From Eleusine coracana subsp. coracana (lineage: Eukaryota > Streptophyta > Magnoliopsida > Poales > Poaceae), in contig CM064427.1 in assembly GCA_032690845.1 (NCBI GenBank), positions 22,727,164 to 22,791,163 on the forward strand: 64,000 nucleotides of DNA, read 5' to 3'. Positions within the stretch are counted from its first letter, which is position 1. Each line of letters begins with the position of its first letter. A program made the translations under genes and the position numbers. The notes beneath the pieces were generated by a model. The model ran no database searches and was not told the origin of the DNA. It saw nothing but the letters and a program-made list of their open reading frames with translations. Positions 12,039 to 24,319 of this stretch are shown here, in pieces.

Positions 12039-13132
12039 TTAGTTCTTGTGATGTACCTATTATTCTTGTTTCAAAGAAAGATGGTACTTGGAGAATGTGT
12101 GTTGATTGTAGAGCTATTAACAATATCATTATCCGATATCGTCATCCCATTCCTAGGCTTGATGACATGCTTGATGAACTTAGTGGTGCTGTTATTTTCT
12201 CTAAGATTGACCTATGTAGTGGATACCATCAGATTAGAATGAAGGAAGGAGATGAATGGAAAACGGCCTTTAAAACAAAATTTAGTTTGTATGAGTGGTT
12301 AGTGACGCCTTTTGGTTTAACTAATGTACCTAGCACTTTTATGCGCTTAATGAATCATGTTTTGAGGGCTTTCATTGGAAAATTTGTGGTGGTTTATTTT
12401 GATGTCATATTGATATATAGCCGCACCATGGAGGAACATGTTGAGCACATCAAAATGGTGTTGGAGGTGCTTAGAACTGATAAATTGTATGCTAACCTAT
12501 AAAAATTCACCTTTTGCACCGACAAGGTTGTGTTCTTGGGCTTTGTTATTTCAGGACAGAGGGTGGAGGTGGCTAATCCAAGGTTGAAGCTATCAAGAAT
12601 TGGCCAACTCCTGTCAATGTGAGCCAACTCAGAAGCTTTCATGGTCTTGTCAGCTTCTACCGGTGCTTTGTGAAGAATTTCAGCACCATTGCAGCCCCAT
12701 TGAATGAGTTAACCAAGAAGGGTGTTGAATTTGTGTTGGGTAAATCAAAAGAAACTGCATTTCAAGAGCTAAAGAATTGTTTAACTTTAGCCCCATTGTT
12801 TTCCTTGCCTGATTTTAATAAATCCTTTGAGATAGAATATGATGCTAGTGGGAATAGGAGGTGTCTTGATGCAAGAAGGCAAACGCATCGCATAATTTAG
12901 TGAGAAACTTGGTGGTGCTCAACTGAATTATCCTATTTATGACAAAGAATTATATGCTCTAGTTCATGTGCTTGAAACCTGGCAACATTATCTTTGGCCT
13001 AAAGAATTTATCATCCATTCTGATCATGAGGATTTAAAATAATTGAAGGGCCAAGCAAAACTGAACCGTAGGCATACCAAATGGGTTGAGTTCATTGAGT
13101 CTTTTTCCTATGTTGTTGAGTACAAGAAGGGG
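12039..13132 (+). pseudogene. reverse transcriptase and RNase H of element B
   Basis: RT from the CDVPIILVSKKDGTWRMC block through RYRHPIPRLDDMLDEL and CSGYHQIRM. The catalytic motif reads YFDVI, so the second catalytic Asp is Val. A stop at 12499-12501 and a frameshift near 12580 follow, then RSFHGLVSFYR and RNase H (EIEYDASG, LNYPIYDKELYAL, FIIHSDHED). The frame is cut at 13132 by element C, whose agggg target duplication is in the EYKKG codons. The part after C continues at 26675. Confidence 0.85.
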
Positions 13133-13877
13133 TGAGAAACCATGTGGATATGTGTCATGGTTTGCAATAAGTGATGAGTAATTGACTTGGGCTGATTTGG
13201 TGTTTGAGTTGAAATCCGGGAATCTGGGGATTGCATGAGTTTGTGCATGTCATGGTTTTGACTAACCAGAGTTGGTAATGGAGTTGGAGAAGTTGCAGGA
13301 GCTGGGAAATGTGTTTGCTTGTCTCATGATGTGTAGGTCACTGGAGTCAACTTGGCGATCAACAACGAGAGGATCGGGCACAAGTAGGAGACTTGGGACC
13401 GGACGATCGAGAGGCCGGGTGAAGTCAAGGGTGATCCGTACCGTACACATGGAGAGGCAAGAAGCACAGACGGTTTCGTGGTTGAGCCTCAAAACCGTGG
13501 GTGGTGATCAAGACGGTAGGGTTGACCACGTCAAAGGTGATCGAGCATCGGTGCAAGTTGAGGCTTCCAATGGATCAGAGGCGGGAGAGACCTGCCGATG
13601 AGGAGGATCACGTGACGAGGTGACACGCGTCAAGATCAAGAAGTCGCGCTTTGAGAAGCATGCAAGGCGGTTTCCCGGTTTTGGCCTCAAAACCGGTGGC
13701 GACGATTGGAGATGCACATGGCACCATTGCGGAGCTTGCGTCGAGACAAAGCAAAGTTATGAAGGGCTCGATGGTGTTCGGGCGATGAGAAAAAAGATGG
13801 ACGGTTGTGCCCCTAGTGGTAGGTGGCAGTGTATTGTAGGTGAGGGTTAGGATGGTCTTAAGGACAACCCCTAGGCC

Positions 13878-13885
13878 TATATAAA
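13878..13885 (+). promoter_or_regulatory. TATA box of C 5' LTR
   Basis: tatataaa in the context ggcctatataaagagag. The 3' LTR has ctatataagg at 25431-25440 in the same surroundings. Confidence 0.7.
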
Positions 13886-14515
13886 GAGAGTTGGGTTGGT
13901 GGAAGAGGTGTCTCTCTTTCCTTAGCCTTGCCTTATGTCTTCATTCAAAGTTCTAGGAGAGGTCTTCATGTAATAGAGGAGAGGAGAGGGTGTGTGAGAG
14001 ACATCTCTTTTTCTTCCAAATAGTTGGAGGAAGAGGGTGACTTCCTAGCCATGTATCCATGTATCATGACTTGATGAACCAATGATATGAGATTCAAATT
14101 CGTGCTCAAGTTCTTCCTTTCTCCCTAAATCCCGAATTCCTCTTTTTCTCTATTCTCGGAGCTATTTTCATGGGAATTTTTTATCTCATTTTTGAGTGAG
14201 TTTTTGGGGCAGATTTCTTGGGAATCTTAGTGCTATGATGAGCTAGAACAATCCTATATGGGTCCATTACCAAATCAAGAGCTCTAGCACCTTCGATTTG
14301 ACGGATTTCTCAAGTTTCCCCTTTTTGGTGTTCTTGGCGCAAGATCTGAAATTCATGATGATTCTATGACCTAATTGAGTGGATCTTCTTGGATTAGGGT
14401 CGTGATATGTTGAGAATAACTTGGTCCAAAAATCACATGATTTGGAGTCCGTTTGATTAGGTTTTGGTCAAGTTCTTGCCTAATCTTGAACTAATTTCTG
14501 TTCTGTCGAGGGTCG

Positions 14516-14845
14516 ATCGGCACTGCCGATCTTTCCATCAGCACTACCGGTGCAGGAAGACAAATCTGGATCAGCACTACCAATGCCCTAATCGGGAATT
14601 TTGTCTTCTTTCTGTTGTCATTCGGCACTACCGACGATTCGATCGACACTGCCAATGCTCTGTCCAAATTTCCGATTGGCACTGCTGATGCCTTTTTTTT
14701 CTGTGTGTCCTAAAGCTTTGTTCCATCTGCTGATCGGCACTGCCGATAGTCCCAACTGGCACTGCCGATGTGCTTTTTCTGCTGTCCTTCGAGACTTTCA
14801 GTTTGACGATAGGCACTGCCTATACTCTGAAACGGCACTGCCGAT
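14516..14845 (+). repeat. paired palindrome cluster in C 5' LTR
   Basis: Variants of ATCGGCA-C-TGCCGAT (7-bp arms, one-base centre). Centres at 14523/14544, 14577/14598, 14628/14649, 14682 (partner lost), 14740/14762 and 14816/14838. Within each pair the distance is 21 or 22 bp. They lie downstream of the TATA box. Confidence 0.9.
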
Positions 14846-15101
14846 GTTCCGACAGAGCTGTCTGTTTCGGTGCGCTTCTTTGACCGCTTTGAGTCTTTGC
14901 TGTTCTCTTATATTTCCATTGTATTCCCCTGTTATTGTTGATCACTCCGAGGGTTATCACATCATAAGTTGGTATGTGTAATCTTGGTGATCTGCTTAGA
15001 GGTTAACCTGGGTTGTATTTGGGACATAGGCCAAGTTCTTGTGAAGAATTTTAATTGGCTCCCATTCACCCCACCTCTGGTCGCCTTCTCGGTCCTTCAA
15101 T

Positions 15102-15114
15102 TGGTATCAGAGCC
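15102..15114 (+). other. primer binding site of C
   Basis: TGGTATCAGAGCC two bases after the 5' LTR, complementary to initiator Met tRNA 3' end; the form usual for plant Copia elements. Confidence 0.9.
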
Positions 15115-15189
15115 GGTTTGATCACTAGTTGACCTTCACTGGCTTTGTGATCCGAAGGTGATATTGAGAAGCATGCATTCAAGCTTTGA

Positions 15190-16174
15190 ATGTTCGATCG
15201 AGAAGACTTTCCCTACTGGAAGTCATGGACCAAGGCTTATCTCTTAAGCCAAGGACGTGCAATTTGGGAGATAGTTGAGCAGGAGTATGTCATACCAGAA
15301 GACCTCAACACTACAGCTGCAAGTGAGTTAACCAAGTACGAAAACAACTCCAAAGTTGTCAATATTCTGCTTTCTGCTCTAGGTAGGAATGAACAAGATC
15401 ATGTTGCACATCTTGAAACTGCTCATGCAATTTGGGATAAGCTTTGCATGTACCATGAGGGTACCAATCAAGTCAAGTCTATGCATAAGGACTCTTACAA
15501 TAGACAATACCAAACCTTTGCACAAATCCTAGCGAGTCACTAGATGAAACTTTTCGTAGGTTTGAGGCAGTTGTCTGCAACTTGAGAGCTTGTGGTAACC
15601 TTGTGTACAATGATAATGATAGAGCTAAGCAACTATTGTATTCACTTGATGAAAATGTTTGGGGGTTAAAATTGCTGCTCTAGAGGAATCTGTTGATTTC
15701 AATACCCTGAACTATGAGCAAATGTATAGCAAGCTGAAATCTCATCTACTATCTAGGAAATCTCTTCCTAATCATGTTAATCCTTCTTCTAGCATGGCTT
15801 TGCTTTCTAGCTCTCAAAAGGGTAGTCACAGTGGTTCTCCTGACGAGGAGCTATCCATGCTCACAAGGAAGTTCAGGAAGTTCTACAACAACCGGAAGGA
15901 GAGAAGAGGAGGTGGTTCAAGAACCTGCTTCGAGTGTGGTGACCTTGGACACTTCATTGTTGACTGCCCCAAGAAGAAGAAGAAGGCCGGGTACCATGAC
16001 AACAACACTAAAGACTTCAAGAAGAAGAAAAAGAACCACTTCTACAAGAGAATCAAGAATTCCAAGAAGTTTGTGAAGGCGGTCGCACGCGCCTACGTTG
16101 CCACTTTGAGCGACATCGACCTCACTTCAAGAGATGGCCTTACAAGCTTTGAGGAGGAGGTAGAGAAGCCATGA
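15190..16174 (+). pseudogene. gag of C, first part
   Basis: Copia gag (UBN2-type): FDREDFPYWKSWTKAYL near the start, AIWDKLCMYHEG in the middle, a stop at 15541-15543 and a frame change, resuming at 15659. A CCHC knuckle CFECGDLGHFIVDC is at 15926-15966, followed by a Lys-rich segment (KKKKKNHFYKR). The start is not certain; similar proteins begin a few codons before the FDG/FDR motif, but an in-frame ATG is present at 15190. Confidence 0.8.
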
Positions 16175-16210
16175 GTCAAGAGGAAGGATGACTTCACCGG
16201 GCTTTGCTTC

Positions 16211-17248
16211 ATGGCTAAGAATGATCATGATACTGACTCTGTCCCTGACTCTCACATAAGCGAGGTACCTCCCACTCGTGATGATCTCTCTTCTGAACTA
16301 GATTATTTGCATGATGTTTTACTCATGCAAGATGATAAGCTTCGTAGCGCTGGTCGTGAGAGTAGAGAGCTTAAGTCTAAGTTGGAGAGTGCTGGGTATG
16401 AGATCACTTTGCTTAGGTCTAAGCTTGCTAGAGATGACAATGTTGTGGAGTGTGAGTCTTATCAAGTTGTGATGAATGATCTCAGTCAGAGGGAAAGTGT
16501 GCATGCTCAAGTTGTTAGTTAGCTTTAGAGTGCCCTTAGAGAGCTTGATGAATTCAAATCTAGGCCAACTCTTTTGGGTGCATGTCACAAGTGCCTCAAG
16601 CTCACAAGTGAGTTAGAATCTCAAACCCTCAATGTCAAAGAGCTTGAGTACAAGGTGCTAAATGAGACTCGCTCTAAGGTTCTCCCACCACCATGTTTAG
16701 TGTGTGGCTCTCTTAAGGATAAACTTGCAATCACTAGAGAGGAAAACAAGGTCCTAGCTCAAGAAAATGACTATCTCATCTCATGTCTCAAAAGAACTCT
16801 AGTGAGCAAAGAAAAGATTGAGAGTGACTTGTCAAGAGTTAAGGAGAGTGCTAGTAGGTCAACCTACAACTTGGGGTTCGGATATGAAAGGTGTGACAAA
16901 GAGAGTGCTAATGTGGGCAAGCTTGTGCCAAGCTCTAGCTACAAGAATGAGGAACAGTCCATCAAGCCCACTGACACATACTATCCACCAAATCCAAATC
17001 ACTCATTCAACCCTAAGCAAGCTGAGAAACCAAAACCCAAACCTCCTATGCAATCAAAGTGTAAACCTGAGAGAGTCTACATTTGCATGACCTGTGGTGG
17101 TAAGGGTCACTTGGATGAGTATTGTTATAGGCGTAAGAGGATTGAGAGGACGCAAGCTGAATTAACTAGAAATGTGCATCATGATGATTTTGTTGATTTT
17201 CAGCCTCACTCCCTTGAAGCGCAGGGAGTATGTGACCTTTGGGGATGA
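16211..17248 (+). pseudogene. gag of C, coiled-coil and second zinc knuckle
   Basis: Continuation of the Sirevirus-type gag in a shifted frame: long Leu/Glu/Lys/Ser heptad-like region (LRSAGRESRELKSKLESAG), stop at 16520-16522, then a second helical stretch from 16574 and a CCHC knuckle CMTCGGKGHLDEYC at 17084-17125. The extended gag with a second zinc finger is typical of Sireviruses. Broken by a stop and a frameshift. Confidence 0.75.
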
Positions 17249-17534
17249 CAAGAGAGGGAGAGTGAAGGCTAGAGGTGAAGTGAAGGTAAATGAAAACTTC
17301 ACTCTCAAGGATGTTGGTTTGGTTGAGCATCTCAAGTACAATCTTCTCTCTATTTCTCAGTTGCTTGATGTTGGTTTGGAAGTGCGCTTTAAGAAAAATG
17401 CTTCTTGTGTTCTTGATTCGGATGGTTCTTTGGTTTGTGGGATTTCTAGCATTGGGAGAGTTTTTCAGGCAAATTTTGCTGTGTCTCATGGTTCTCACAA
17501 GTGCTTGTTTGCTCAATCTTCTTCTGAGCTCTAG
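17172..17534 (+). pseudogene. protease remnant of C lacking the active site
   Basis: After the second knuckle the frame jumps to YVTFGDDKRGRVKARGEV and LVEHLKYNLLSISQLLD, which is the region just downstream of a Copia protease. The usual catalytic Asp-Ser-Gly segment that should precede it is missing, so the protease core has been deleted. The frame ends at 17534 with TAG just before the integrase zinc finger. Confidence 0.75.
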
Positions 17535-18670
17535 AAATGGCATAGGAGACTAGGTCACATGAGCTTTGACTTGCTTTGTTGCTTGAGTGGCCTAGGCTTG
17601 ATCTGAGGATTGCCTAAGCTAAAATTTGATAAGTATTTGGTTTGTGCTCCTTGTCGTCATGGGAAAACGATTGCCGCTTCTCATTCACCAATTAATTTGG
17701 TGATGACTGGACGCCCTAGAGAGCTGCTTCATATGGACACTGTTGGTCCTTCTCGGGTTCGTTCAGTGGGTGGGAAGTGGTATGTTCTTGTGATTGTTGA
17801 TGACTTCTCTTGCTATTCTTGGGCTTACTTACTTGAGAGCAAGGATGAAGTGTTTCATCACTTTTAGAGCTTAGCTTTGAGATTGTTCAAGGAACTTCCT
17901 GGTGCATTACGAGCAATCCGCAGTGATAATGGCACCGAGTTCAAGAACTCCTTCTTTGATGCTTTCTGTCTTGAGCATGGTATTGAGCATCAGTATTCAG
18001 CACCTCGTGACCCTCAGCAGAATGGAGTGGTCAAAAGAAAGAATAGAACCTTGGTGGAAATGGCCTGGATGATGCTCGATGAGCATAGGACTCTGAGGCA
18101 GTTCTGGGCTGAGGCCATCAACATTGCTTGCTATGTTTCCAATTGGGTTTTCTTGCACTCAATTCTTAATGTGACTTCTTATGAGCTATGTTTTGGGAGC
18201 AAGCCATCTGTTCTCATTTGCGTGCCATTGGTTGCACGTGCTTTGTTCTCAAGCATGGCAATCTTGATAAGTTTGAGTCGAGATCTTCTGATGGCATCTT
18301 TCTTGGTTACACCCCTCATGGCCATACTTATATAGTTTTGAATTTGAAAACTAACATCATCGTAGAGTCCTGTGATGTAAGCTTTAATGAATCAAACTCT
18401 TGTGCAAGCAATGTGGCTGAGACTGCAGGTAACAGGGAGATGGAGGAGAGTATCTTTGTAGGAGAGGACCTACCGGGCTTGGATGATGATGATGAGTCAT
18501 TCCATCCCATATCCGAGCTTGTTCTTGCTGCTTCCACCACTCCAGCAGAGGATCCAGAAGCTTCTACATTGATGTCAGCTGCCGTTGAGCTTGCTCCAGC
18601 TGTGGTTGAGGGGGAGGTACACTCTGAGAGACAGGCCCCTCGCCACATTCAACATCTGCATCCTCCTTGA
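17535..18670 (+). pseudogene. integrase of C, catalytic Glu replaced
   Basis: Copia integrase: HHCC (WHRRLGHMSF ... CAPCRHGK), LLHMDTVGPSR and VIVDDFSCYSW around the first Asp, IRSDNGTEFKN with the second Asp, and QQNGVVKRKNRTL where the catalytic Glu (GVVERKN in the family) is Lys. Stops at 17604-17606 and 17865-17867 and a frameshift near 18200 add to the damage. The C-terminal part (SDGIFLGYTPHGHTYIV) and a Glu/Asp/Ala-rich linker run to 18670. Confidence 0.85.
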
Positions 18671-18673
18671 CAG

Positions 18674-20295
18674 ATGATTGGTAACCTCAATGAGAGGACA
18701 ACAAGGTCAAGGTCTGCACATCTCGCCTGCTTTACCAATTCTCTATTTGTTGCCACTTTTGTACCTCGGTATGTTGGGCACGCACTATCTGATGAACTTC
18801 GGGTTAATGCCATGCATGAAGAGTTGGAAAAGTTTGAGAGGAACAAAGTGTGGACCCTAGTAGAGCCTCATGTTGGTGTCAATGTCATAGGAACCAAGTG
18901 GGTGTTCAAAAACAAGCATGGGGAAGATGGTGAGGTTGTGAGAAACAAGGCTAGGCTTGTTGCTCAGGGTTTTAGCCAAGTTGAGGGCTTAGACTATAGG
19001 GAAACCTTAGCTCCTGTTGCACGCAATGAAGCCATTAGGATCTTGCTTGGATTTGCTGCCTCTAAGTGCATTAGACTCTACCAAATGGATGTCAAGTGTG
19101 CATTCCTAAATGGTTTCATAGAGGAAGAGGTTTATGTGAAACAACCACCTGGCTTTGAGCACCACAAATACCCAAACCATGTGTACAAGCTTCAGAAGGC
19201 TTTGTACGGGCTAAAGCAAGTACCTATGGCATGGTATGCTAGGCTTAAGAACTTCTTGCTAGAGCACGGGTATGTCATGGGGTGTGTTGACAAAACTTGT
19301 TCACTCTAAAGCATGATAATGACTTCTTAATGGTTCAGATATACATGGATGATATTATCTTTGGAGGTTCCTCTCATGCTCTTGTGTCTAGATTTCAGGA
19401 AGCCATGGAAAGTGAATTTCAGATGTTGATGATGGGCGAGCTCCCCTTCTTTCTTGGACTTCAAATCAAGCAATACAAGCAAGGAACCTTCATACAACAA
19501 GCCAAGTACATGAAGGATCTCCTGAAGAAGTTTGACATGGTCAATGTGAAGCCGTTGTCAACTCCAATGTCCACTACAACAGCACTTGTCCTAGATGAAG
19601 ACTGTGAAGCGGTGGACCAAAGGGAGTACAGGAGCATGATCGGCTCCCTCTTGTACTTGACGCCGACAAGACCCGACATACACTTTGCGGTGTGTCTTTG
19701 TGCTCGCTTTCAAGCTTCCCCTAGGGTGACTCATCGCAAGGCTGTCAAGAGCATCTCTAGGTATCTCAAATACACCCTTGAGTTTGGTCTTTGGTACTCT
19801 GCATCTTCATCTCTTGATCTCATTAGGTATTCGGATGCGAACTTTGCTAGGAGTAGAATTGATAGGAAGAGCAATTCTGGTACTTGCAATTTCTTGGGTA
19901 CTTCTTTGATCTATTAGTCTTCTCGTAAGTAGTCTAGTGTAGTCCAATCCACCACAGACGCTGAGTATGTTGCTGCTGCTAGCTGCTGCTCTCAAATCCT
20001 ATGGATACTATCCACCATGAGAGACTATGGGTTAACCTTTAAGAGTGTTCCACTCATGTGTGATAACTCTAGTGCCATATGCTTAGCCGAGAACCCAATC
20101 CAACATGGTAAGGTTAAACACATTAATGTGTGATTCCACTTCTTGAGAGACAATGTTGAGAAGGGAGATGTTGAGCTCAAATACATCGACACTAAAAACC
20201 AATTGGCCGATATCCTTACCAAGCCCTTAGATGCTTCACGATTCGCTTTTCTTCGAGAGGAGCTTGGTGTTTGCCATCCTCATGGCATCATTTGA
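18674..20295 (+). pseudogene. reverse transcriptase and RNase H of C
   Basis: Copia RT: NKVWTLVEPHVGVNVIGTKW, KARLVAQGFSQVEGLDY, MDVKCAFLNGFIEEEVYV, catalytic YMDDIIFGG in a frame shifted at about 19300, then SLLYLTPTRPDI. RNase H follows (YSDANFARSRIDRKSNSGTC, STTDAEYVAAASCCSQILW, DILTKPLDASRF) with TAG codons at 19915-19917 and 19930-19932 and a TGA at 20131-20133. The RNase H half belongs to unit 1 of the tandem triplication. Confidence 0.85.
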
Positions 20296-21348
20296 GGGGG
20301 AGTTTGTGTTCTCTTCTATATATGTATCTTATCTTTTCGCATTGCATCTCATATGTAATATATGCATTGGTAGATGAGCTTCAATTCTTATGCCTTCTTG
20401 CCTTTCTCTTTGCTATGATTGAGATTGAGCTAAGTTGTGTGGAAGTGATAGTAATCTCTCATGCTTAGATTTTCTAGATGGCTTGTTATAGACTCTGTTG
20501 AGCAACTTGCTAATCTTAAAGATGAACTTAGCTTCTTGTGAACCTTATGAACTAATCTTTCCTAAACTTGCTCACCATGTGAATAATTGCTTTTATCCTT
20601 GTCAAAACTTGCATTGAGGCTAGTCTAGAGGATATCTTGGCTTTGGCACCTTGTGCTTGTGAAATGTGGCTTTGCAAATGTTTAGCTCATTATGGAACAT
20701 TATGGGAATGTTTGTTCCTTTTGCCGCAAAGGCATGCTCAAGCTTCTGCCTTTTCCTTGCAAGTTAAGTTCATCAAATGAAAGTTGTGCTTCGAAACCTT
20801 TTGGTGTTTGCCGTACCTAGTCGTGCGACCCTTGGCATGGATTAGAAGTTACATAAAAATCCTAAATCTAAAAATTATGCGTTGAAGCCTCGGGGTGTTA
20901 GCCGTACCCAATCGTGCGACCCTCCGTATGGATTAGAAGTTACATGAGGATCACATAAGAATAATATCTTTCTCCCTCCCTTTTGAGTCTGTGTTGCATA
21001 TGTGAGCGTTTGTAGAGCTTATTTTCTGTGAATTCTTATTGCCTTGGTTGAGATTGAGACTGGCTAGTTTCTTTTGATTAGCTTATGCTTTTTTTACCTT
21101 GGATGGGAGTACTTATACCTGTGGTGGCATCTTTTCTCATGATGAGCAAATTTGATTCTATCTAAGCTAGTCAATCTTCTTGCCTAGCTTGTATAGCTCT
21201 TGGTGTTTATGCCTTGCTATCTATTTTTGATCTTTGTATGATTGTGAGCTGTTGCTTTTACACTTCATAGCTCTATGTTTATGATTACCTAGGTCAAATG
21301 CTTGTTGGCATATTTTTGGAAGCTCCCTAGGTTTGCATTTTCATACAT

Positions 21349-21882
21349 TGCTTTCAAGCTTCCCCAAGGGTGACTCATCGCAAGGCTGTCAAGTGCCTCT
21401 TTAGGTATCTCAAATATACCCTTAAGTTCGGTCTTTGGTACTCTGCATCTTCATCTCTAGATCTCATTGGGTGTTCGGATGCGGACTTTGCTGGGTGTAG
21501 AATTGATAGGAAGAGCACTTTAGGTACTTGCCATTTCTTGGATACTTCTTTGATTTGTTGGTCTTCTCGTAAGCAATTAAGTGTAGCCCAATCCACCACA
21601 GATGCTGATTATGTTGCTGCTGCTAGCTACTGCTCTCAAATCCTATGGATAGTATCGACCATGAGAGACTATGGGTTAACCTTTAAGAGTGCTCCACCCA
21701 TGTGTGATAACTCCAGTGCCATATGCTTAGCCAAGAACCTAATCCAACATGGTAAGGGTAAACACATTAATGTGTGATTCCACTTCTTGAAAGACAATGT
21801 TGAGAAGGGAGATGTTGCGCTCAAATACATCGACACCAAAAACCAATTGACTGATATCCTTACCAAGCCGTTAGATGCTTAA
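21349..21882 (+). pseudogene. second copy of RNase H C-terminal half (unit 2)
   Basis: Begins in FQASPRVTHRKAVKCLFRYLK and runs through DADFAGCRIDRKSTLGTC and SQILWIVSTMRDYG. TGA at 21775-21777, then the rest of the domain to the LDA end near 21882. It has no upstream RT and no start, so it is a by-product of the tandem duplication, not a gene. Confidence 0.9.
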
Positions 21883-22992
21883 CGATTCGCTTTTCATTGG
21901 AGGGTGCTTGGTGTTTGCCATCTTTATGGGATCATTTGAGGGCGAGTTTGTGTTCTCTTCTAGATATGTATCTTGTCTTTTCGCATTGCATCTCATATGT
22001 AATATATGCATTGGTAGATGAGCTTTGATTCTTATGCCTTCTTGCATTTCTCTTTGCTATGATTGAGCTTGAGCTAAGTTGTGTGGAAGTGATAGTAATC
22101 TCTCATGCTTAGATTTTCTAGATGGCTTGTTATAGAATCTTTTGAGCAACTTGCTAATCTTAAAGGTGAACTTAGCTTCTTGTGAACCTTATGAACTAAT
22201 CTTTCCTAAACTTGCTCACCATGTGAATAATTGCTTTTATCCTTGTCAAAACTTGCATTGAGGCTAGTCTAGAGGATATGTTGGCTTTGGCACCTTGTGC
22301 TTGCGAAATGTGGCTTTGCAAATGTTTAGCTCATTATGGAACATTATGGGAATGTTTGTTCCTTTTGCCGCAAAGGCATGCTCAAACTTCTGCCTTTTCC
22401 TTGCAAGTTAAGTTCATCAAATGAAAATTGTGCTTCGAAACCTTGGGGTGTTTGCCGTACCTAGTCGTGCGACCCTTGGCATGGATTAGAAGTTACATAA
22501 AAATCCTAAATCTAAAAATTATGCGTTGAAGCCTCGTGGTGTTAGCCGTACCCAATCGTGCGACCCTCCGTATGGATTAGAAGTTACATGAGGATCACAT
22601 AAGAATAATATCTTTCTCCCTCCCTTTTGAGTCTGTGTTGCATATGTGAGCATTTGTAGAGCTTATTTTCTATGAATTCTTATTGCCTTGGTTGAGATTG
22701 AGACTGGCTAGTTTCTTTTGATTAGCTTATGCTTTTTTTACCTTGGATGGGAGTACTTATACATATGGTGGCATCTTTTCTCATGATGAGCAAATTTGAT
22801 TCTATCTAAGCTAGTCAGTCTTTTTGCTTAGGTTGTATAGCTCTTGGTGTTAATGCCTTGCTATCTATTTTTGATCTTTGTATGACTGTGAGCTATTGCT
22901 TTTACACTTCATAGCTCTATGTTTATGATTACCTAGGTCAAATGCTTGTTGGCATATTTTTGGAAGCTCCCTAGGTTTGCATTTTCATACAT

Positions 22993-23526
22993 TGCTTTCA
23001 AGCTTCCCCAAGGGTGACTCATCGCAAGGTTGTCAAGTGCCTCTTTAGGTATCTCAAATATACCCTTAAGTTCGGTCTTTCGTACTCTGCATCTTCATCT
23101 CTAGATCTCATTGGGTGTTCGGATGCGGACTTTGCTGGGTGTAGAATTGATAGGAAGAGCACTTTAGGTACTTGCCATTTCTTGGATACTTCTTTGATTT
23201 GTTGGTCTTCTCGTAAGCAATTAAGTGTAGCCCAATCCACCACAGACGCTGATTATGTTGCTGCTGCTAGCTACTGCTCTCAAATCCTATGGATAGTATC
23301 CACCATGAGAGACTATGGGTTAACCTTTAAGAGTGCTCCACCCATGTGTGATAACTCCAGTGCCATATGCTTAGCCAAGAACCTAATCCAACATGGTAAG
23401 GGTAAACACATTAATGTGTGATTCCACTTCATGAGAGACAATGCTGAGAAGGAAGATGTTGAGCTCAAATACATCGACACCAAAAACCAATTGACTGATA
23501 TCCTTACCAAGCCCTTAGATGCTTCA
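22993..23526 (+). pseudogene. third copy of RNase H C-terminal half (unit 3)
   Basis: Nearly the same as the copy at 21349, with the same internal TGA (23419-23421). The shared stop shows that units 2 and 3 derive from one template and are younger relative to each other than to unit 1. Confidence 0.9.
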
Positions 23527-24319
23527 CGATTCGCTTTTCATTGGAGGGTGCTTGGTGTTTGCCATCCTTATGGGATCATTTGAGGGCGAGTTTGTGTTCT
23601 CTTCTAGATATGTATCTTATCTTTTCGCATTGCATCTCATATGTAATATATGCATTGGTAGATGAGCTTTGGTTCTTATGCCTTCTTGCATTTCTCTTTG
23701 CTATGATTGAGCTTGAGCTAAGTTGTGTGGATGTGATAGTAATCTCTCATGCTTAGATTTTCTAGATGGCTTGTTATAGAATCTTTTGGGCAACTTGCTA
23801 ATCTTAAAGGTGAACTTAGCTTCTTGTGAACCTTATGAACTAATCTTTCCTAAACTTGCCCACCATGTGGTGTTAGCCGTACCCAATCGTGCGACCCTCC
23901 GTATGGATTAGAAGTTACATGAGGATCACATAAGAATAATATCTTTCTCCCTCCCTTTTGAGTCTGTGTTGCATATGTGAGCATTTGTAGAGCTTATTTT
24001 CTATGAATTCTTATTGCCTTGGTTGAGATTGAGACTGGCTAGTTTCTTTTGATTAACTTGATGCTTTTTTTACCTTGGATGGGAGTAGTTATACATGTGG
24101 TGGCAGCTTTTCTCATGACGAGCAAATTTGATTCTATCTAAGCTAGTCAATCTTTTTGCTTAGCTCGTATAGCTCTTGGTGTTTATGCCTTGTTATCTAT
24201 TTTTGATCTTTATATGATTGTGAGTTGTTGCTTTTACACTTCATAGCTCTATGTTTATGATTAGCCAGGTTAAATGCTTGTTGGCATATTTGTTGAAGCT
24301 CCTTAGATTTGCATTTTCA

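Larger units (their letters stand above)
13133..15099 (+). repeat. 5' LTR of C
   Basis: Starts TGAGAAACCATGTGG after the target duplication and ends GGTCCTTCA before the PBS. 1967 bp. The 3' partner is 1983 bp and visibly diverged (many substitutions and small indels, not counted). Its end carries the C-rich U5 signature (CACCCCACCTCTGGTCGCC) shared with other Sirevirus LTR ends here. Confidence 0.95.

Noticed and set aside
13272..13850. Open frames on both strands inside the 5' LTR of C (also 24816-25404 in the 3' LTR)
   Set aside because: They lie fully in LTR sequence, differ in frame between the two LTRs, and show no domain. Chance frames.
14516..14845. CRISPR-like array (regular short repeats)
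   Set aside because: Repeats are palindromic variants with 6-bp gaps, in a plant LTR; no array structure or cas genes.
15102..15114. tRNA gene fragments at the PBS sites
   Set aside because: Only 12-18 bases complementary to tRNA 3' ends; these are primer binding sites, not tRNA genes.
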